Assembly: GCF_006149045.1 (NCBI RefSeq)
Contig: NZ_VBSN01000049.1
Coordinates: 620,001 to 684,000 of the forward strand
Direction: 5' to 3'
DNA from: Dyadobacter flavalbus
GTDB lineage: Bacteria > Bacteroidota > Bacteroidia > Cytophagales > Spirosomataceae
DNA length: 64,000 nucleotides
Part shown: piece after piece, positions 1 through 9,600 of the stretch
Layout of the letters: each line of letters starts with the position of its first letter
Numbering within the stretch: position 1 is the stretch's first letter
The notes under the pieces: model-generated
What the model saw: only the letters and a program-made list of their open reading frames with translations
The model's database searches: none
Told to the model about the DNA's origin: nothing
Position numbers and translations under genes: made by a program

Positions 1-1
1 A

Positions 2-169
2 ATTCTGGTTCACAACCACCCTTCCGGCCAGTTACAGCCCAGCCATGCGGACCGGCAGCTTACGATGCAGGTTAAAGAAGCAGGACGTTTGCTGGACATT
101 CCTGTTCTGGATCATATGATCTTTACGGACAGCGGCTTTTACAGCTTTCTGGACTCGGGTGAAATCTAG
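2..169 (+). CDS. radC: RadC-family JAB/MPN domain protein, C-terminal part (partial)
   Basis: Only the last 55 codons lie in the window; the 5' end is cut off. The visible part carries the JAMM metalloprotease-type zinc motif: HNHPSG, then a PS dipeptide, then a conserved Asp (H-x-H-P-S-G-x3-P-S-x2-D), followed by the HxIFTDxGFYSF tail typical of RadC. RadC proteins are widespread and linked by name to DNA repair, but their biochemical role is not settled. The TAG stop lies inside a CTAG tetramer (166-169) that is also read as the TAG stop of the convergent lipoprotein gene. Confidence 0.88.
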   Translation: MLVHNHPSGQLQPSHADRQLTMQVKEAGRLLDIPVLDHMIFTDSGFYSFLDSGEI

Positions 170-981
170 AAGAATATTGCTTTATCCATCACGTTTTCCA
201 GTTCGGAATAGGGAATGACAAACTGAATTGCGCCGCGTGCATAAGGCGCAATTTCGTACGGATTATAATAGAACAGAATGCCTTCGCGCGTCAAAGCGTA
301 ACTTGCGGGAATAAAAAACTTATGGTCGGAAAGGAAATAGCCGGCTTTTTCAAGGTCCATATCCGGCGCAAGATTTTCCGTTTTCCTGAAATGCTTTTCA
401 ACCAGTTTTAAAAAGGAAACCGAATCCGTTATACACTTTTTTATATCTGTTTCCTCGCCTGTTGTACGGTCAAAAATATGAAAAGACCGGAAGCTGTTCG
501 GGTGTGCGCCGCCGGTAAATGCATAATGATCGAGCCGGTACTGCAGCACTTTCGGAGTTGTCATAACGGTATCCCCTTTCAGCTCTACTTCCCAGCAGCC
601 GGGCGCATCGGGAAAATCCTTTTTAAAGTCGTTGTAATTCTTCTGGAATAACTTAAAAGCGTCATCAACACTTCCGGAAGCAGACGGCATGGAAGCCAGC
701 GTCGCCGAATCCAGATACGAGTTGATCCTCTGCAATGACTTTGCGGTCAGAATGTTACTTATCGCTCCGGTTGCGCTGTTTGAATCCGAGGGTGTCCAAA
801 GATTTATTTTCAAAGAAACGCCGCTATTGCTGACCGTATCGCATTTCCCGTAAGATGACCGGATCATTTTACCATGCACAGGTTCAGGTTTAACTTTTTC
901 ACCGGAATTTCCGGGAGTCCCGCATCCTGTAAACCAAACTGCCAACAACAGTAAAATGCAACCCGCAGCAATACGCATCAT
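166..981 (-). CDS. Lipoprotein with DUF3298/DUF4163 (RsiV-like) domain
   Basis: The 271-residue product begins with a hydrophobic segment ending in WFTGC, a lipoprotein signal with the modified Cys at about residue 20, so it should be an envelope lipoprotein. The central part contains the YAFTGGAHPNS segment, and the C-terminal part contains a YYNPYEIAPYARG stretch; both are typical of the DUF4163/DUF3298 pair found in RsiV-like proteins. RsiV itself binds lysozyme and controls a sigma factor; no such role can be claimed here because there is no sigma factor nearby. It begins 27 nt after the response regulator, so it is probably the last gene of the LytS-LytR operon and may be linked to envelope stress sensing (inference). 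A second ATG directly follows the first. Confidence 0.8.
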   Translation of the reverse strand: MMRIAAGCILLLLAVWFTGCGTPGNSGEKVKPEPVHGKMIRSSYGKCDTVSNSGVSLKINLWTPSDSNSATGAISNILTAKSLQRINSYLDSATLASMPSASGSVDDAFKLFQKNYNDFKKDFPDAPGCWEVELKGDTVMTTPKVLQYRLDHYAFTGGAHPNSFRSFHIFDRTTGEETDIKKCITDSVSFLKLVEKHFRKTENLAPDMDLEKAGYFLSDHKFFIPASYALTREGILFYYNPYEIAPYARGAIQFVIPYSELENVMDKAIFF

Positions 982-1008
982 TTTTATTCAGGTTTGACCA
1001 ATGAAATG

Positions 1009-1743
1009 TTAAAGGCTCATCAATTCTTTAAACCGGATCGCCTGACGACGGGAGATCTCGATTTTATCTCCGCCCTGCAGTGTAACGAGCAGCCCGCCGC
1101 TAAACCAGGGTTCAATTTTCTCGATCCAGTGAAGATTGATGATATGCTTGCGGTTGGCACGGAAGTATGTGTTCGGGTCCAGCCGTTCTTCCAGATTGTT
1201 TAACGATTTTAGAACCAACGGTTTCTGATCGTCAAAATGAAGCCTTACATAATTGCCCATGGATTCAAAAAGCCGGATTTTGCCCAATTTTACAAACCAG
1301 CATTTTTCTCCGTCCTTTACAAAAACCTGATCATTTTCGCCCAGCACTTTTTCTGCACGTTCCTGCGCATGCGCAGATGTTTCGGGCGGCGCCTGATTTT
1401 CTTCAATCCGGTGAATGGTTTCTTTCAGCCGCTCATTATCAATCGGTTTCAGAAGATAATCCAGTGCATTAAATTCAAATGCTTTAATTGCGTATGCGTC
1501 GTATGCAGTTGTAAAAATTACTTCGGGGCTTTTTCCTTCAATGGACGAAAGCAGCTCAAACCCGTTTTTTCCGGGCATCTGAATATCCAGAAACAGCAGT
1601 TCCGGCTGCATTTCCTCAATCATCACCAACGCTTCTTCCGCATTGGCGGCCTCGCCGATAATTTCAATTTTGGTATACGGTTCAAGCAGCCTTTTCAATT
1701 CGTTTCTTGCAAGGCGCTCATCGTCAACAATTAAAGTTCTCAT
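1009..1743 (-). CDS. LytTR-family response regulator
   Basis: Residues 1-120 form a receiver domain: acidic pair near residues 7-9 (VDDE), phospho-acceptor Asp53 in LFLDIQMPG, conserved Thr/Lys positions in FTTAYD and LLKPID. Residues about 140-244 form a LytTR DNA-binding domain, with the typical GNYVRLHF and FRANRKHIINL stretches. It would act as a transcription factor phosphorylated by the histidine kinase encoded 46 nt upstream. I chose the ATG at 1743 rather than an in-frame TTG two codons earlier. The downstream lipoprotein gene is a likely co-transcribed partner. Confidence 0.93.
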   Translation of the reverse strand: MRTLIVDDERLARNELKRLLEPYTKIEIIGEAANAEEALVMIEEMQPELLFLDIQMPGKNGFELLSSIEGKSPEVIFTTAYDAYAIKAFEFNALDYLLKPIDNERLKETIHRIEENQAPPETSAHAQERAEKVLGENDQVFVKDGEKCWFVKLGKIRLFESMGNYVRLHFDDQKPLVLKSLNNLEERLDPNTYFRANRKHIINLHWIEKIEPWFSGGLLVTLQGGDKIEISRRQAIRFKELMSL

Positions 1744-1789
1744 GACCAATAAAATTAGGAATAATTAAGGTTAATGTTTAAACAGCTTT

Positions 1790-2851
1790 TTACCGGTTGC
1801 TCTCCTCTCCTGCCATCATAACATCTTCTGACAGCATCGGAATTTTTACTTCGGAGCATACGACATCTTCTTTTTCCTGAAAAATCCGGAAAGCAGCTCC
1901 TTTTCCGTATAGAATAGACAATCTTTCAGCGGTATTTTTCAGCCCTACGCCTCCGGAATCGGTATTTCCAAGATTGCCGGAATTCATGATTGTAATTACC
2001 AGCAAGTCATTGATGATTTCTGATCTTACTTCCACAAATCCGCCTTTGATTTCCTTGGAAACTCCGTGCTTGATGCCGTTTTCAACCAGCGTCTGCAGCA
2101 TCATCGGCGGTACCTGCCAGTAAATGGCCTGTGGATTGGTAACAATGGAATAGCGCAAACGATCTTCATAACGGACTTTTTCCAGTTCTAGATAATCTTC
2201 AACGGTTCTGAGCTCTTCCTGCAGATCGACGGTTTTGCGCCTGTCGGCAAGCAATGAATTGCGCAGAATATTGGAAAGCTGCGTAATGCTTAGCTGGGCT
2301 TTGGTCGGATCTTCAAAAACAAGCGCCCGGATGCTGTTCAATGCATTAAAGGTAAAATGCGGATTAAGCTGTGAACGCAAAACTTTTGATTCGGCTTCAC
2401 GCATGGACATTTTGAGCATGATTCTTTCATAGCCCGCCAGCCTTGTCTGTTCTACGTAATGATAAACCGTATAGGATAAAATCCACGCAAGCAGGTTTTT
2501 ACACCAGTTTGAATAATATCCCCAGAAAAGCAATGGCTGATTCAGCAGATTTTCCTGCAGTACCTGCCGGTCCAGCGGCAGATTAACCATTGTCATGATC
2601 AGCCCAAGCAACAAAACCGATCCTATTACCCGAAGCGCCAGCCTTGGCAGCGGCAGCGAAGACCAGTTCCACTTTCTGATTACTAGTCTGTAAAAATGCG
2701 TGAGGCAAATGCCCAGAAGAATATTGGCAAGTGCGGTATAAAAAACGCCCAACTCAAACCCGAATTCCATGGTATATGGAATAAACTCAAACATCATGAT
2801 TAATGTCCAGCCCAGGATTTGCAAAGTCCAATAAATATGCCTTTTGGACAT
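1790..2851 (-). CDS. LytS/YehU-type membrane sensor histidine kinase
   Basis: The N-terminal 130 residues are strongly hydrophobic, with about four membrane segments and no large extracellular domain. The His_kinase domain follows, with phospho-accepting His165 in NPHFTFN, the N box around 252-263 (LVENGIKHG) and a G box around 301-311 (GVGLKNTAERL). This is the atypical kinase class that pairs with LytTR regulators. The product (353 residues) starts at an ATG whose upstream region holds a TACATTTG box about 40 nt away. It forms an operon with the response regulator and the lipoprotein gene. Confidence 0.93.
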   Translation of the reverse strand: MSKRHIYWTLQILGWTLIMMFEFIPYTMEFGFELGVFYTALANILLGICLTHFYRLVIRKWNWSSLPLPRLALRVIGSVLLLGLIMTMVNLPLDRQVLQENLLNQPLLFWGYYSNWCKNLLAWILSYTVYHYVEQTRLAGYERIMLKMSMREAESKVLRSQLNPHFTFNALNSIRALVFEDPTKAQLSITQLSNILRNSLLADRRKTVDLQEELRTVEDYLELEKVRYEDRLRYSIVTNPQAIYWQVPPMMLQTLVENGIKHGVSKEIKGGFVEVRSEIINDLLVITIMNSGNLGNTDSGGVGLKNTAERLSILYGKGAAFRIFQEKEDVVCSEVKIPMLSEDVMMAGEESNR

Positions 2852-2889
2852 GTAGTTTTATGTTCGCTGAGAATATGGATGTCAAAAGA

Positions 2890-2897
2890 CAAATGTA
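2890..2897 (-). promoter_or_regulatory. Candidate -7 promoter element for the LytS-LytR operon
   Basis: The minus strand reads TACATTTG, an exact match to the Bacteroidota -7 consensus TAnnTTTG, about 39 nt before the kinase ATG. No clear -33 TTG was found at the expected distance, so this rests on the -7 match and position only. Confidence 0.45.
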
Positions 2898-2960
2898 TGG
2901 ATGCGTTATGATGTCCGGCTTATAAATACACCAAAGGAAACGAATCCACACAAACGGCTT

Positions 2961-3605
2961 TTATAATATCTGGGGAATTTCGAGGGAAAGCAAATGCGTA
3001 ATGTCATTGGAAACCTCCAGTTCAAACTTGTTGGTTTCGTAGGAATAGCCGATTTTATACAGGCACAGATTGCTGTGCTCGTAATTATCCATATTTACAA
3101 GCGGCTCACCGAAAATGGTTGTAAGGAAAACGCGCATGGCACGGCCGTGCATGGCAATCAGGATGTTTCTTTCGTGCGGGCGCGATAAAATGGTTTCAAT
3201 AACCGGAATCTGGCGTTCTCTTACCTGCACCGGGCTTTCTCCTTCTTCTGCTGCCAGATCCACCTGTCCGTTTTTCCAGGCCGTCACCAGTTCGCGGTAG
3301 TAATTGTTGTCACCCGTATTTGGCTCCCTTCCTTCCCGTGCTCCCCAAGAAATTTCGTTCAGTCCCGAATAACTTTCATGCGGTATGCCCAGTTTGATGA
3401 ACCCGCGAACAGTTTGATGTGTTCGTTTTAAGTCAGAGGTGTAAATTTTATCGAAAGGAACATGTTGATAAGCATTGAAAAAAGCGGCTGCCTGCGCTTC
3501 ACCCCATTCATTAAGCAAGGAATCAACACCACTTCCCTGTACAACTCCTCTGCGGTTAAAATCCGTTTCACCGTGACGAATGAGGTATATAGACTTTTTT
3601 TTCAA
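2961..3605 (-). CDS. Histidine phosphatase (phosphoglycerate mutase-like) family protein
   Basis: The 214-residue cytoplasmic protein has the RHGET signature at residues 10-14 (His11 would be the phosphorylated residue), Arg61 in SDLKRTHQT, Glu84 in the general-acid region and the second catalytic His153 in AMHGRAMRV. The family includes cofactor-dependent mutases, alpha-ribazole phosphatase and broad-specificity phosphatases; the substrate cannot be named. The start is an unusual TTG: no in-frame ATG lies close upstream, and the RHGET motif must be near the N-terminus. The divergent neighbour begins 84 nt away. Confidence 0.85.
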   Translation of the reverse strand: MKKKSIYLIRHGETDFNRRGVVQGSGVDSLLNEWGEAQAAAFFNAYQHVPFDKIYTSDLKRTHQTVRGFIKLGIPHESYSGLNEISWGAREGREPNTGDNNYYRELVTAWKNGQVDLAAEEGESPVQVRERQIPVIETILSRPHERNILIAMHGRAMRVFLTTIFGEPLVNMDNYEHSNLCLYKIGYSYETNKFELEVSNDITHLLSLEIPQIL

Positions 3606-3667
3606 AATATAGGATTATTTAAATATAAATTTTGCAAATACCTTGTTTTCAGCCAATGAAGCCGTTA

Positions 3668-3675
3668 CAAATTTA
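3668..3675 (-). promoter_or_regulatory. Candidate -7 promoter element for the histidine phosphatase gene
   Basis: The minus strand reads TAAATTTG, matching TAnnTTTG, 62 nt before the TTG start. A TTTG at 3698-3701 (minus strand) lies 22 nt further upstream and could be the -33 element, which would overlap the first codons of the divergent thioesterase gene. Confidence 0.45.
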
Positions 3676-3689
3676 TACATTTTTTAGAT

Positions 3690-4115
3690 ATGTTTATCAA
3701 ATCCGTTACACTTCAGGCCATTCAGTCTTTAAGCCAGAACACACTTTCTGATCATCTCGGAATAGAGTTCACGGAAATCGGGCCGGATCATATTACGGCG
3801 CGCATGCCGGTCGACAAACGAACGCATCAGCCATTCGGAATTCTGCACGGCGGCGCATCGGTTGTGCTGGCCGAAACGCTGGGAAGCATTGCCTCTTTTC
3901 TCTGTCTTCCCGATTCTGAAAAACAACATGCGGTCGGTTTGGAAATTAATGCCAATCATTTACGTTCTGTTAAAGAAGGTTTTGTTTACGGTACAGTAAA
4001 ACCGGTTCATGTAGGCCGTTCCACGCATGTGTGGGAAATCAGGATCGTGAACGAACTGGACAAGCCGGTTTGCATCAGCCGGCTCACAGTGGCTGTTGTG
4101 AATGCAGACCGCTGA
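3690..4115 (+). CDS. menI: Hotdog-fold acyl-CoA thioesterase, probable DHNA-CoA hydrolase (MenI-like)
   Basis: The 141-residue protein carries the PaaI/YdiI hotdog signature LHGGASVVLAE, with His53 and the catalytic-type Glu62, then the NANHLRS strand and VGRSTHVWE. In this subfamily the enzyme hydrolyses 1,4-dihydroxy-2-naphthoyl-CoA in menaquinone synthesis. The MenI assignment rests on this fold plus the isochorismate synthase gene 48 nt downstream on the same strand; other PaaI-type thioesterases look alike, so the symbol is tentative. Confidence 0.78.
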   Translation: MFIKSVTLQAIQSLSQNTLSDHLGIEFTEIGPDHITARMPVDKRTHQPFGILHGGASVVLAETLGSIASFLCLPDSEKQHAVGLEINANHLRSVKEGFVYGTVKPVHVGRSTHVWEIRIVNELDKPVCISRLTVAVVNADR

Positions 4116-4163
4116 GTTTAATTTGCAGGAAAATTAAAATACACGATTATCAGTAAAAAAATA

Positions 4164-5411
4164 ATGCTTTCGGTTCAAACAGATTCCCAACTTTCCATCT
4201 TTGAAGGACTGCAGATTGACGAACTGTGGGAAGCATCGGTAAAGCTTGGATTTCCATCCGCCTTATGGAGGCTTCCGCATAAAAATGAGATCAAGCTACT
4301 GATTTCGATTCAGGACGGGATACGCAAATGCCAGCCCGATCTTGAAAAACTTTCACCGGGTTTTATCATCAGTGCCTTTCACTGGCGTGACGATCAGGAA
4401 GTGCTTTTTCTGGAAGGCGATATCATACTTACTTTTTCAGAAGACAGTAAAATCCGGGGCGTGGAAAATACGGTTGGCGAAGAACATCCGGAAGTTCAGA
4501 AACTGGTAAAACTGGCTGAGGAAATTTTAGAAGAAGAACCGCAAACATCCAGAGACATTTCCCTGACCATTCCGGAACTGCCCAATACGGATGCAAAACT
4601 GCGGTTTCAGCGTACGGTTGAACTTGCCATTGCAGCCATCCGGCAGAACCAGTTCAAAAAGGTGGTTTTGTCGCGTACCAAAGAACTGGCCTATTCCGAA
4701 AATTTCCAGCCTGCCAGAGCATTTTGCAAGCTTTCGAAAGTTTATCCGCATGCCTTTGTATCGCTCGTAAATCTTCCCGAACAAAATGAACTGTGGCTAG
4801 GCGCAACCCCGGAAGTGCTTGTACAGCAAACCGCAGATGGGATTTTCAGAACCATGTCGCTCGCAGGCACGCAGCATGCAAGAAATGAATCCGGCGAACT
4901 GATTCCTCGCTACGATATCCGCTGGGGAGAAAAGGAAATTGAAGAACAGGCGCTCGTAAGCCGTTACATTGTTGAATGTTTCAAAAAAATCCGTTTGCGG
5001 GAATATACCGAAACCGGCCCCAAAACTTTGCTGGCGGGCAATCTGTATCACCTGAAAACCGATTTTGAAGTAAATACCGTCCAGCTTCATTTTCCCGAAC
5101 TTGCATCGGTTATGGTGCGGTTGCTGCATCCCACTTCGGCCGTGTGTGGAGTCCCCAAAGTTCCCAGTCTTGAATTCCTCACAAACATTGAAGGTTACGA
5201 CAGATCTTTTTACAGCGGATTTCTCGGACCCACACAGGTGGATGCCGAAACCAGTCTTTTTGTAAACCTTCGTACAGTCCGCTTCAAAGACGGGAAAGCG
5301 ACATTTTATGCCGGAGCAGGAATAACAGAAGACTCTGTACCTGAGCGCGAATGGGACGAAACGGAAATGAAGTGCGATACCTTGCTGAAAGTCATTGCAG
5401 ATGAATTCTGA
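4164..5411 (+). CDS. menF: Isochorismate synthase (chorismate-binding family)
   Basis: The 415-residue protein has the chorismate-utilising fold in its C-terminal two thirds. Visible signatures are FKKVVLSR (residues 164-171, carrying the conserved base Lys), LAGTQ near 233-237, VCGVPK, and YDRSFYSGFLGP near the C-terminus. It would convert chorismate to isochorismate, the first committed step to menaquinone, the main quinone of Bacteroidota. The preceding MenI-like thioesterase gene supports menaquinone rather than siderophore synthesis, although EntC-type enzymes share these motifs. No other men genes are in the window. Confidence 0.88.
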   Translation: MLSVQTDSQLSIFEGLQIDELWEASVKLGFPSALWRLPHKNEIKLLISIQDGIRKCQPDLEKLSPGFIISAFHWRDDQEVLFLEGDIILTFSEDSKIRGVENTVGEEHPEVQKLVKLAEEILEEEPQTSRDISLTIPELPNTDAKLRFQRTVELAIAAIRQNQFKKVVLSRTKELAYSENFQPARAFCKLSKVYPHAFVSLVNLPEQNELWLGATPEVLVQQTADGIFRTMSLAGTQHARNESGELIPRYDIRWGEKEIEEQALVSRYIVECFKKIRLREYTETGPKTLLAGNLYHLKTDFEVNTVQLHFPELASVMVRLLHPTSAVCGVPKVPSLEFLTNIEGYDRSFYSGFLGPTQVDAETSLFVNLRTVRFKDGKATFYAGAGITEDSVPEREWDETEMKCDTLLKVIADEF

Positions 5412-5476
5412 AAAAAAGTTTCTGGCACAGAACTTTTAAAAGTAGAAATCAGGCTAAACGGTTTTAGTTTAGTATA

Positions 5477-5484
5477 TAATTTTG
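5477..5484 (+). promoter_or_regulatory. Candidate -7 promoter element for the RND efflux operon
   Basis: TAATTTTG matches TAnnTTTG and lies 64 nt before the adaptor gene ATG, in the gap after menF. It is the best promoter-like site in this gap. Confidence 0.5.
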
Positions 5485-5548
5485 CAGACGCATCCTGAAT
5501 ACAACTTTTGTCAACCTAAATCTTTAAGCCCGGAATATAATCATCTGT

Positions 5549-6649
5549 ATGAATTCTACCCAAAATTCTTCATTTCCTGACCTGCTTCTATTAAAAAAAT
5601 CCTTCGCATCAGTTTTAATTACGGGTACGCTCCTCGCTGCATTTTCGTGCGGAGAAAAAAAAGATACGTTTCAACAAAAAGGGGGTGGCGGTCCTACAAT
5701 CGTTGATGTAATCATTGCCAAAGCAGAAAAGGTCGATGACAAAGTTGAAGTAAACGGAACCGTTATTGCCAATGAATTTGCCGAACTCCGTCCGGAGGTC
5801 AGCGGACTGCTTACTTTCCTAGATGTTCCCGAAGGCAAAACGGTCCAGAAGGGAACTATAATTGCCAGGATCAACAATGCGGATCTTGTCGCACAGCTCA
5901 ACAAGACCAAAATCCAGCTGGACCTTGCGCAAACCACCGAGCAAAGATTAAACAAGCTCGTGGCCATTAACGGCATTAATCAGGCTGATTATGATCTGGC
6001 CGTCAATCAGGTAAATACATTAAAAGCAGATCTTGTTTATACGCAGGCGCTTATTGACAAAACAATTGTACGGGCGCCTTTTACAGGAGTTATCGGGCTC
6101 AGAAAAGTAAGTGAAGGCACTTTTGTGACGCCAAACTCTGTCATTTCCACCATGCAGCAGCTTTCCAATCTGAGAATCGATTTTACCGTACCCGAAACTT
6201 ATCAGAAATACATTTCCAAAGGCGGCAACGTGGAAGTGCTGCTGGATCAGAATGGCGGGAAAAGAGTGAATGCAAGAATTATTGCCATTGAACCCCAGGT
6301 TAACCAGACAACCCGCAACATTACAGCAAGGGCCGTACTGAATTCAGGATCAACGAGTCCGGGTTCATTTGCAAAAGTATACCTGAATGCCAACGCCGAA
6401 AAAAGCAGCATACTGATTCCTGCCAACAGTATAATTCCCGAAGCACAAAGTAAAAAAGCAATCGTTGTAAAAGGCGGAAAGTCCGTTTTCGTTACAATAG
6501 AAACCGGAGAACGCCAGGAAGCTTATGTCGAGGTTACGAAAGGTCTGAATGTCGGAGACTCCGTTGTTGTCTCAGGGGTTTTGTTCGCCCGTCCTAATGC
6601 ACCCGTGAAGGTGAGAAGCGTAAGAAGCTTGAAAGTTGCAAGTAAGTAG
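5549..6649 (+). CDS. RND efflux periplasmic adaptor (membrane fusion protein, HlyD/AcrA family)
   Basis: The 366-residue product has an N-terminal hydrophobic segment ending in AAFSCG, a probable but atypical lipobox with Cys34. After this come a split lipoyl/biotinyl half-motif (about 85-115), a coiled-coil hairpin with the usual QADYDLA region, the return half-motif (TIVRAPFTGVIGLRKVSEGTFV), then a beta-barrel and membrane-proximal domain. It bridges the inner-membrane pump (30 nt downstream) and the outer-membrane channel (third gene). The substrate of the pump is not indicated, and no regulator gene is adjacent. Confidence 0.93.
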   Translation: MNSTQNSSFPDLLLLKKSFASVLITGTLLAAFSCGEKKDTFQQKGGGGPTIVDVIIAKAEKVDDKVEVNGTVIANEFAELRPEVSGLLTFLDVPEGKTVQKGTIIARINNADLVAQLNKTKIQLDLAQTTEQRLNKLVAINGINQADYDLAVNQVNTLKADLVYTQALIDKTIVRAPFTGVIGLRKVSEGTFVTPNSVISTMQQLSNLRIDFTVPETYQKYISKGGNVEVLLDQNGGKRVNARIIAIEPQVNQTTRNITARAVLNSGSTSPGSFAKVYLNANAEKSSILIPANSIIPEAQSKKAIVVKGGKSVFVTIETGERQEAYVEVTKGLNVGDSVVVSGVLFARPNAPVKVRSVRSLKVASK

Positions 6650-6679
6650 CATGATGACATCCAGTTTGAGATACAATCT

Positions 6680-9600
6680 ATGAACATTTCAGAATTATCC
6701 TTGAAACGACCGGTTCTTGCCATTGTCATGAACCTGCTTATTATCCTGTTCGGTGTAGTCGGCTATAACTTTCTCTCCCTGCGCGATTATCCGGCTATTG
6801 ACCCTCCTATCGTAAACGTGCGTACGAGTTACACGGGTGCCAATGCGGATATTATTGAAAGTCAGATTACCGAGCCGCTGGAAAAAAGCATCAACGGAAT
6901 TCCGGGTATCAAAAGCATCAGTTCTTCCAGCCAGATCGGTTCCAGCAATATTACGGTGGAATTCAACTTGGAAGCGGATCTGGAAGGCGCTGCCAATGAC
7001 GTGCGGGACAAAGTAAGCCAGGCACAGCGGAACCTTCCGCAGGATATTGATGCGCCGCCGGTTGTAAGCAAAGCGGATGCAAACAGTGATTTTATTTTGC
7101 TGCTGGCCGTTCAGAGTCCGTCCAAAGGGCTTCTTGAACTCAGCGATTATGCAGAAAACGTTTTGCAGCAAAGCCTTCAGACGATTGACGGCGTAAGTGC
7201 CATCAACATTTTCGGGCAGAAAAGATATGCGATGCGCATCTGGCTGGACCCGGATCAGATGAGTGCCTACAATGTTTCCTTCAATGATATTTCAACTACA
7301 TTAAGCGCTGAAAACGTAGAGCTTCCGGCTGGTAAAATCTACGGGAACAACACGGAACTGACGATCCGGACAATGGGCCGGCTCACCAGTGAAAAGGAAT
7401 TCAGTGATCTTGTAATCCGCAACGACAGCTCCGGAATCGTGCGCCTCGCCAACGTTGCCAAAGTAGAACTGGGTCCTGAAAATGAAGAACAAAGCTGGAA
7501 ATACAATGGCATGTACGCCGTAGGGCTTGCCGTCATTCCGCAGCCCGGTGCCAATTATGTGGAAATTTCAGACGAGTTCAACAAACGTCTGGCCGAAATC
7601 CAGAGATCCAACAAATCCGATATTACGTTCAATGTACTGATTGATAACACTCGGCTGGTGCGGCAGTCCATTGAAGAAGTGGAAGAAACGCTGATGATTG
7701 CTTTTGCACTTGTTGTAATAGTAATCCTTTTCTTTTTCCGGAACTTTCTCGTTGCTGTGCGTCCGCTTATTGATATTCCCATATCGCTCGTCGCTACGTT
7801 CTTTATCATGTACATGTTCGGTTTCTCGATCAATATCCTGACGCTGCTCGGCATTGTGCTCGCCACAGGGCTCGTGGTCGATGACGGTATTGTGGTGACG
7901 GAAAACATTTTCCGAAAGCTTGAAAGCGGACTTCCGATCCGGCAGGCCGCACTCGAAGGAAGCCGGGAAATTTTCTTTGCGGTTATTTCAACATCTCTGA
8001 CGCTTGCCGTCGTGTTCCTGCCCGTCATCTTTCTGGAAGGGTTTGTCGGCAGCCTTTTCCGCGAATTTGGGATTGTGGTTGCATCCGCCGTATTGATCTC
8101 TGCTTTCGTATCGCTTACAATCACACCGGTTCTGAACGTTCTGCTGAACCGTAAAAACTCCGGTCATGGCTGGTTTTATAATAAAACGGAGCCTTTTTTC
8201 ACGGGAATGGAAGATGGTTACAACCGTATTTTAAAGGGTCTTATGAAAGTGCGCTGGGCGGCGTGGGTGCTTGTAGTAGCCTGCGGCGTGCTGATCTGGT
8301 TTACTTACGGAAATCTTCAGAGCGAACTGGCGCCTATGGAAGACAGAAACAGCATCCGTTTCAACCTTTCCGCGCCGGAAGGAACAAGTTACGATCAGAT
8401 GCAGAGTGTTGCAGACGAACTTGGCAATTTCCTGAACGACTCCATTCCTGAAAAAGCATTTACGTTTTCGGCCACGCCGGGATTTGGCGGCGGCGGTGTC
8501 AACAGCGCGACAGGCCGTATCGGGCTTGTGCCGGCGGAACAAAGGGTGAAAAGCCAGAACCAGATTGCGCAGGAAATCAATAAAAAACTGGCCCGGTTCA
8601 ACGATGCACGGATATTTGCAACGCAGGAACAGACCATCTCCGTAGGTATCGGATCAAGAGGTTCGCTGCCGGTGCAATTCGTACTTCAGAATCTGGACTT
8701 CCGCAAGTTAAGCGAGGTTTTGCCCAAATTCCTGGATGAAGCCCGGCAAGATCCTACTTTCCAGAATGTGGATGTAAACCTGAAATTTAACAAACCGGAA
8801 GTGCAGCTTACAATCGACCGTTTGAAAGCACGCGACCTCGGACTTTCCACTGCCGACATTGCCGCTACGATCCAGTCTGCATTCAGTGGCAGAAGGCTTG
8901 CTTATTTTATCATGAACGGACAGCAGTATCAGGTTATCGGACAGGTTGAACGCGCGGAAAGGAACAAGCCGGCCGATATTTCGAAATTATACGTCCGTAA
9001 CAACCGCGGAGAAAGCATTCCGTTAACTTCTGTCGTAAACATGGCCGAAGAAAGCGGACCGCCAACCATTTATCACTACAACCGTTACAAAAGTGCGACG
9101 ATTTCGGCTTCGCTTGTGGAAGGAAAAACAATCGGTGACGGTGTGGCCGCAATGGAAAAAATCGGTTCCAAACTGCTGGACGAAACATTCCAGACTTCAC
9201 TGACCGGGCCTTCGCGTGACTTTGAAGAAAGCTCATCCAATACAAGCTTTGCATTCGGGCTGGCGCTTTTACTGGTTTACCTTGTTCTGGCCGGTCAGTT
9301 TGAAAGCTTTACCGATCCTTTTATCATCATGATTACGGTACCCCTTGCACTTGCGGGCGCATTGCTGAGCCTTTATATTTTCGGGCTCACGATCAATATC
9401 TTTTCGCAGATCGGTATGATCATGCTCATCGGGCTGGTTACCAAAAACGGGATTCTGATCGTGGAATTTGCCAATCAGAAAAGGGAACAGGGAATGGAAA
9501 GAACCGCGGCAGCTATTGAATCCGCAACGCAGCGCCTCAGACCGATATTAATGACCAGCCTGGCAACTGCATTCGGCGCTTTGCCGATTGCGCTGAGCCT

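Noticed and set aside
1167..1734. Plus-strand open frames across the response regulator gene
   Set aside because: Overlapping shadows in two frames opposite a complete receiver-LytTR gene.
7555..8124. 189-codon minus-strand open frame in the RND pump gene
   Set aside because: Ser/Thr-rich low-complexity shadow opposite conserved transmembrane helices.
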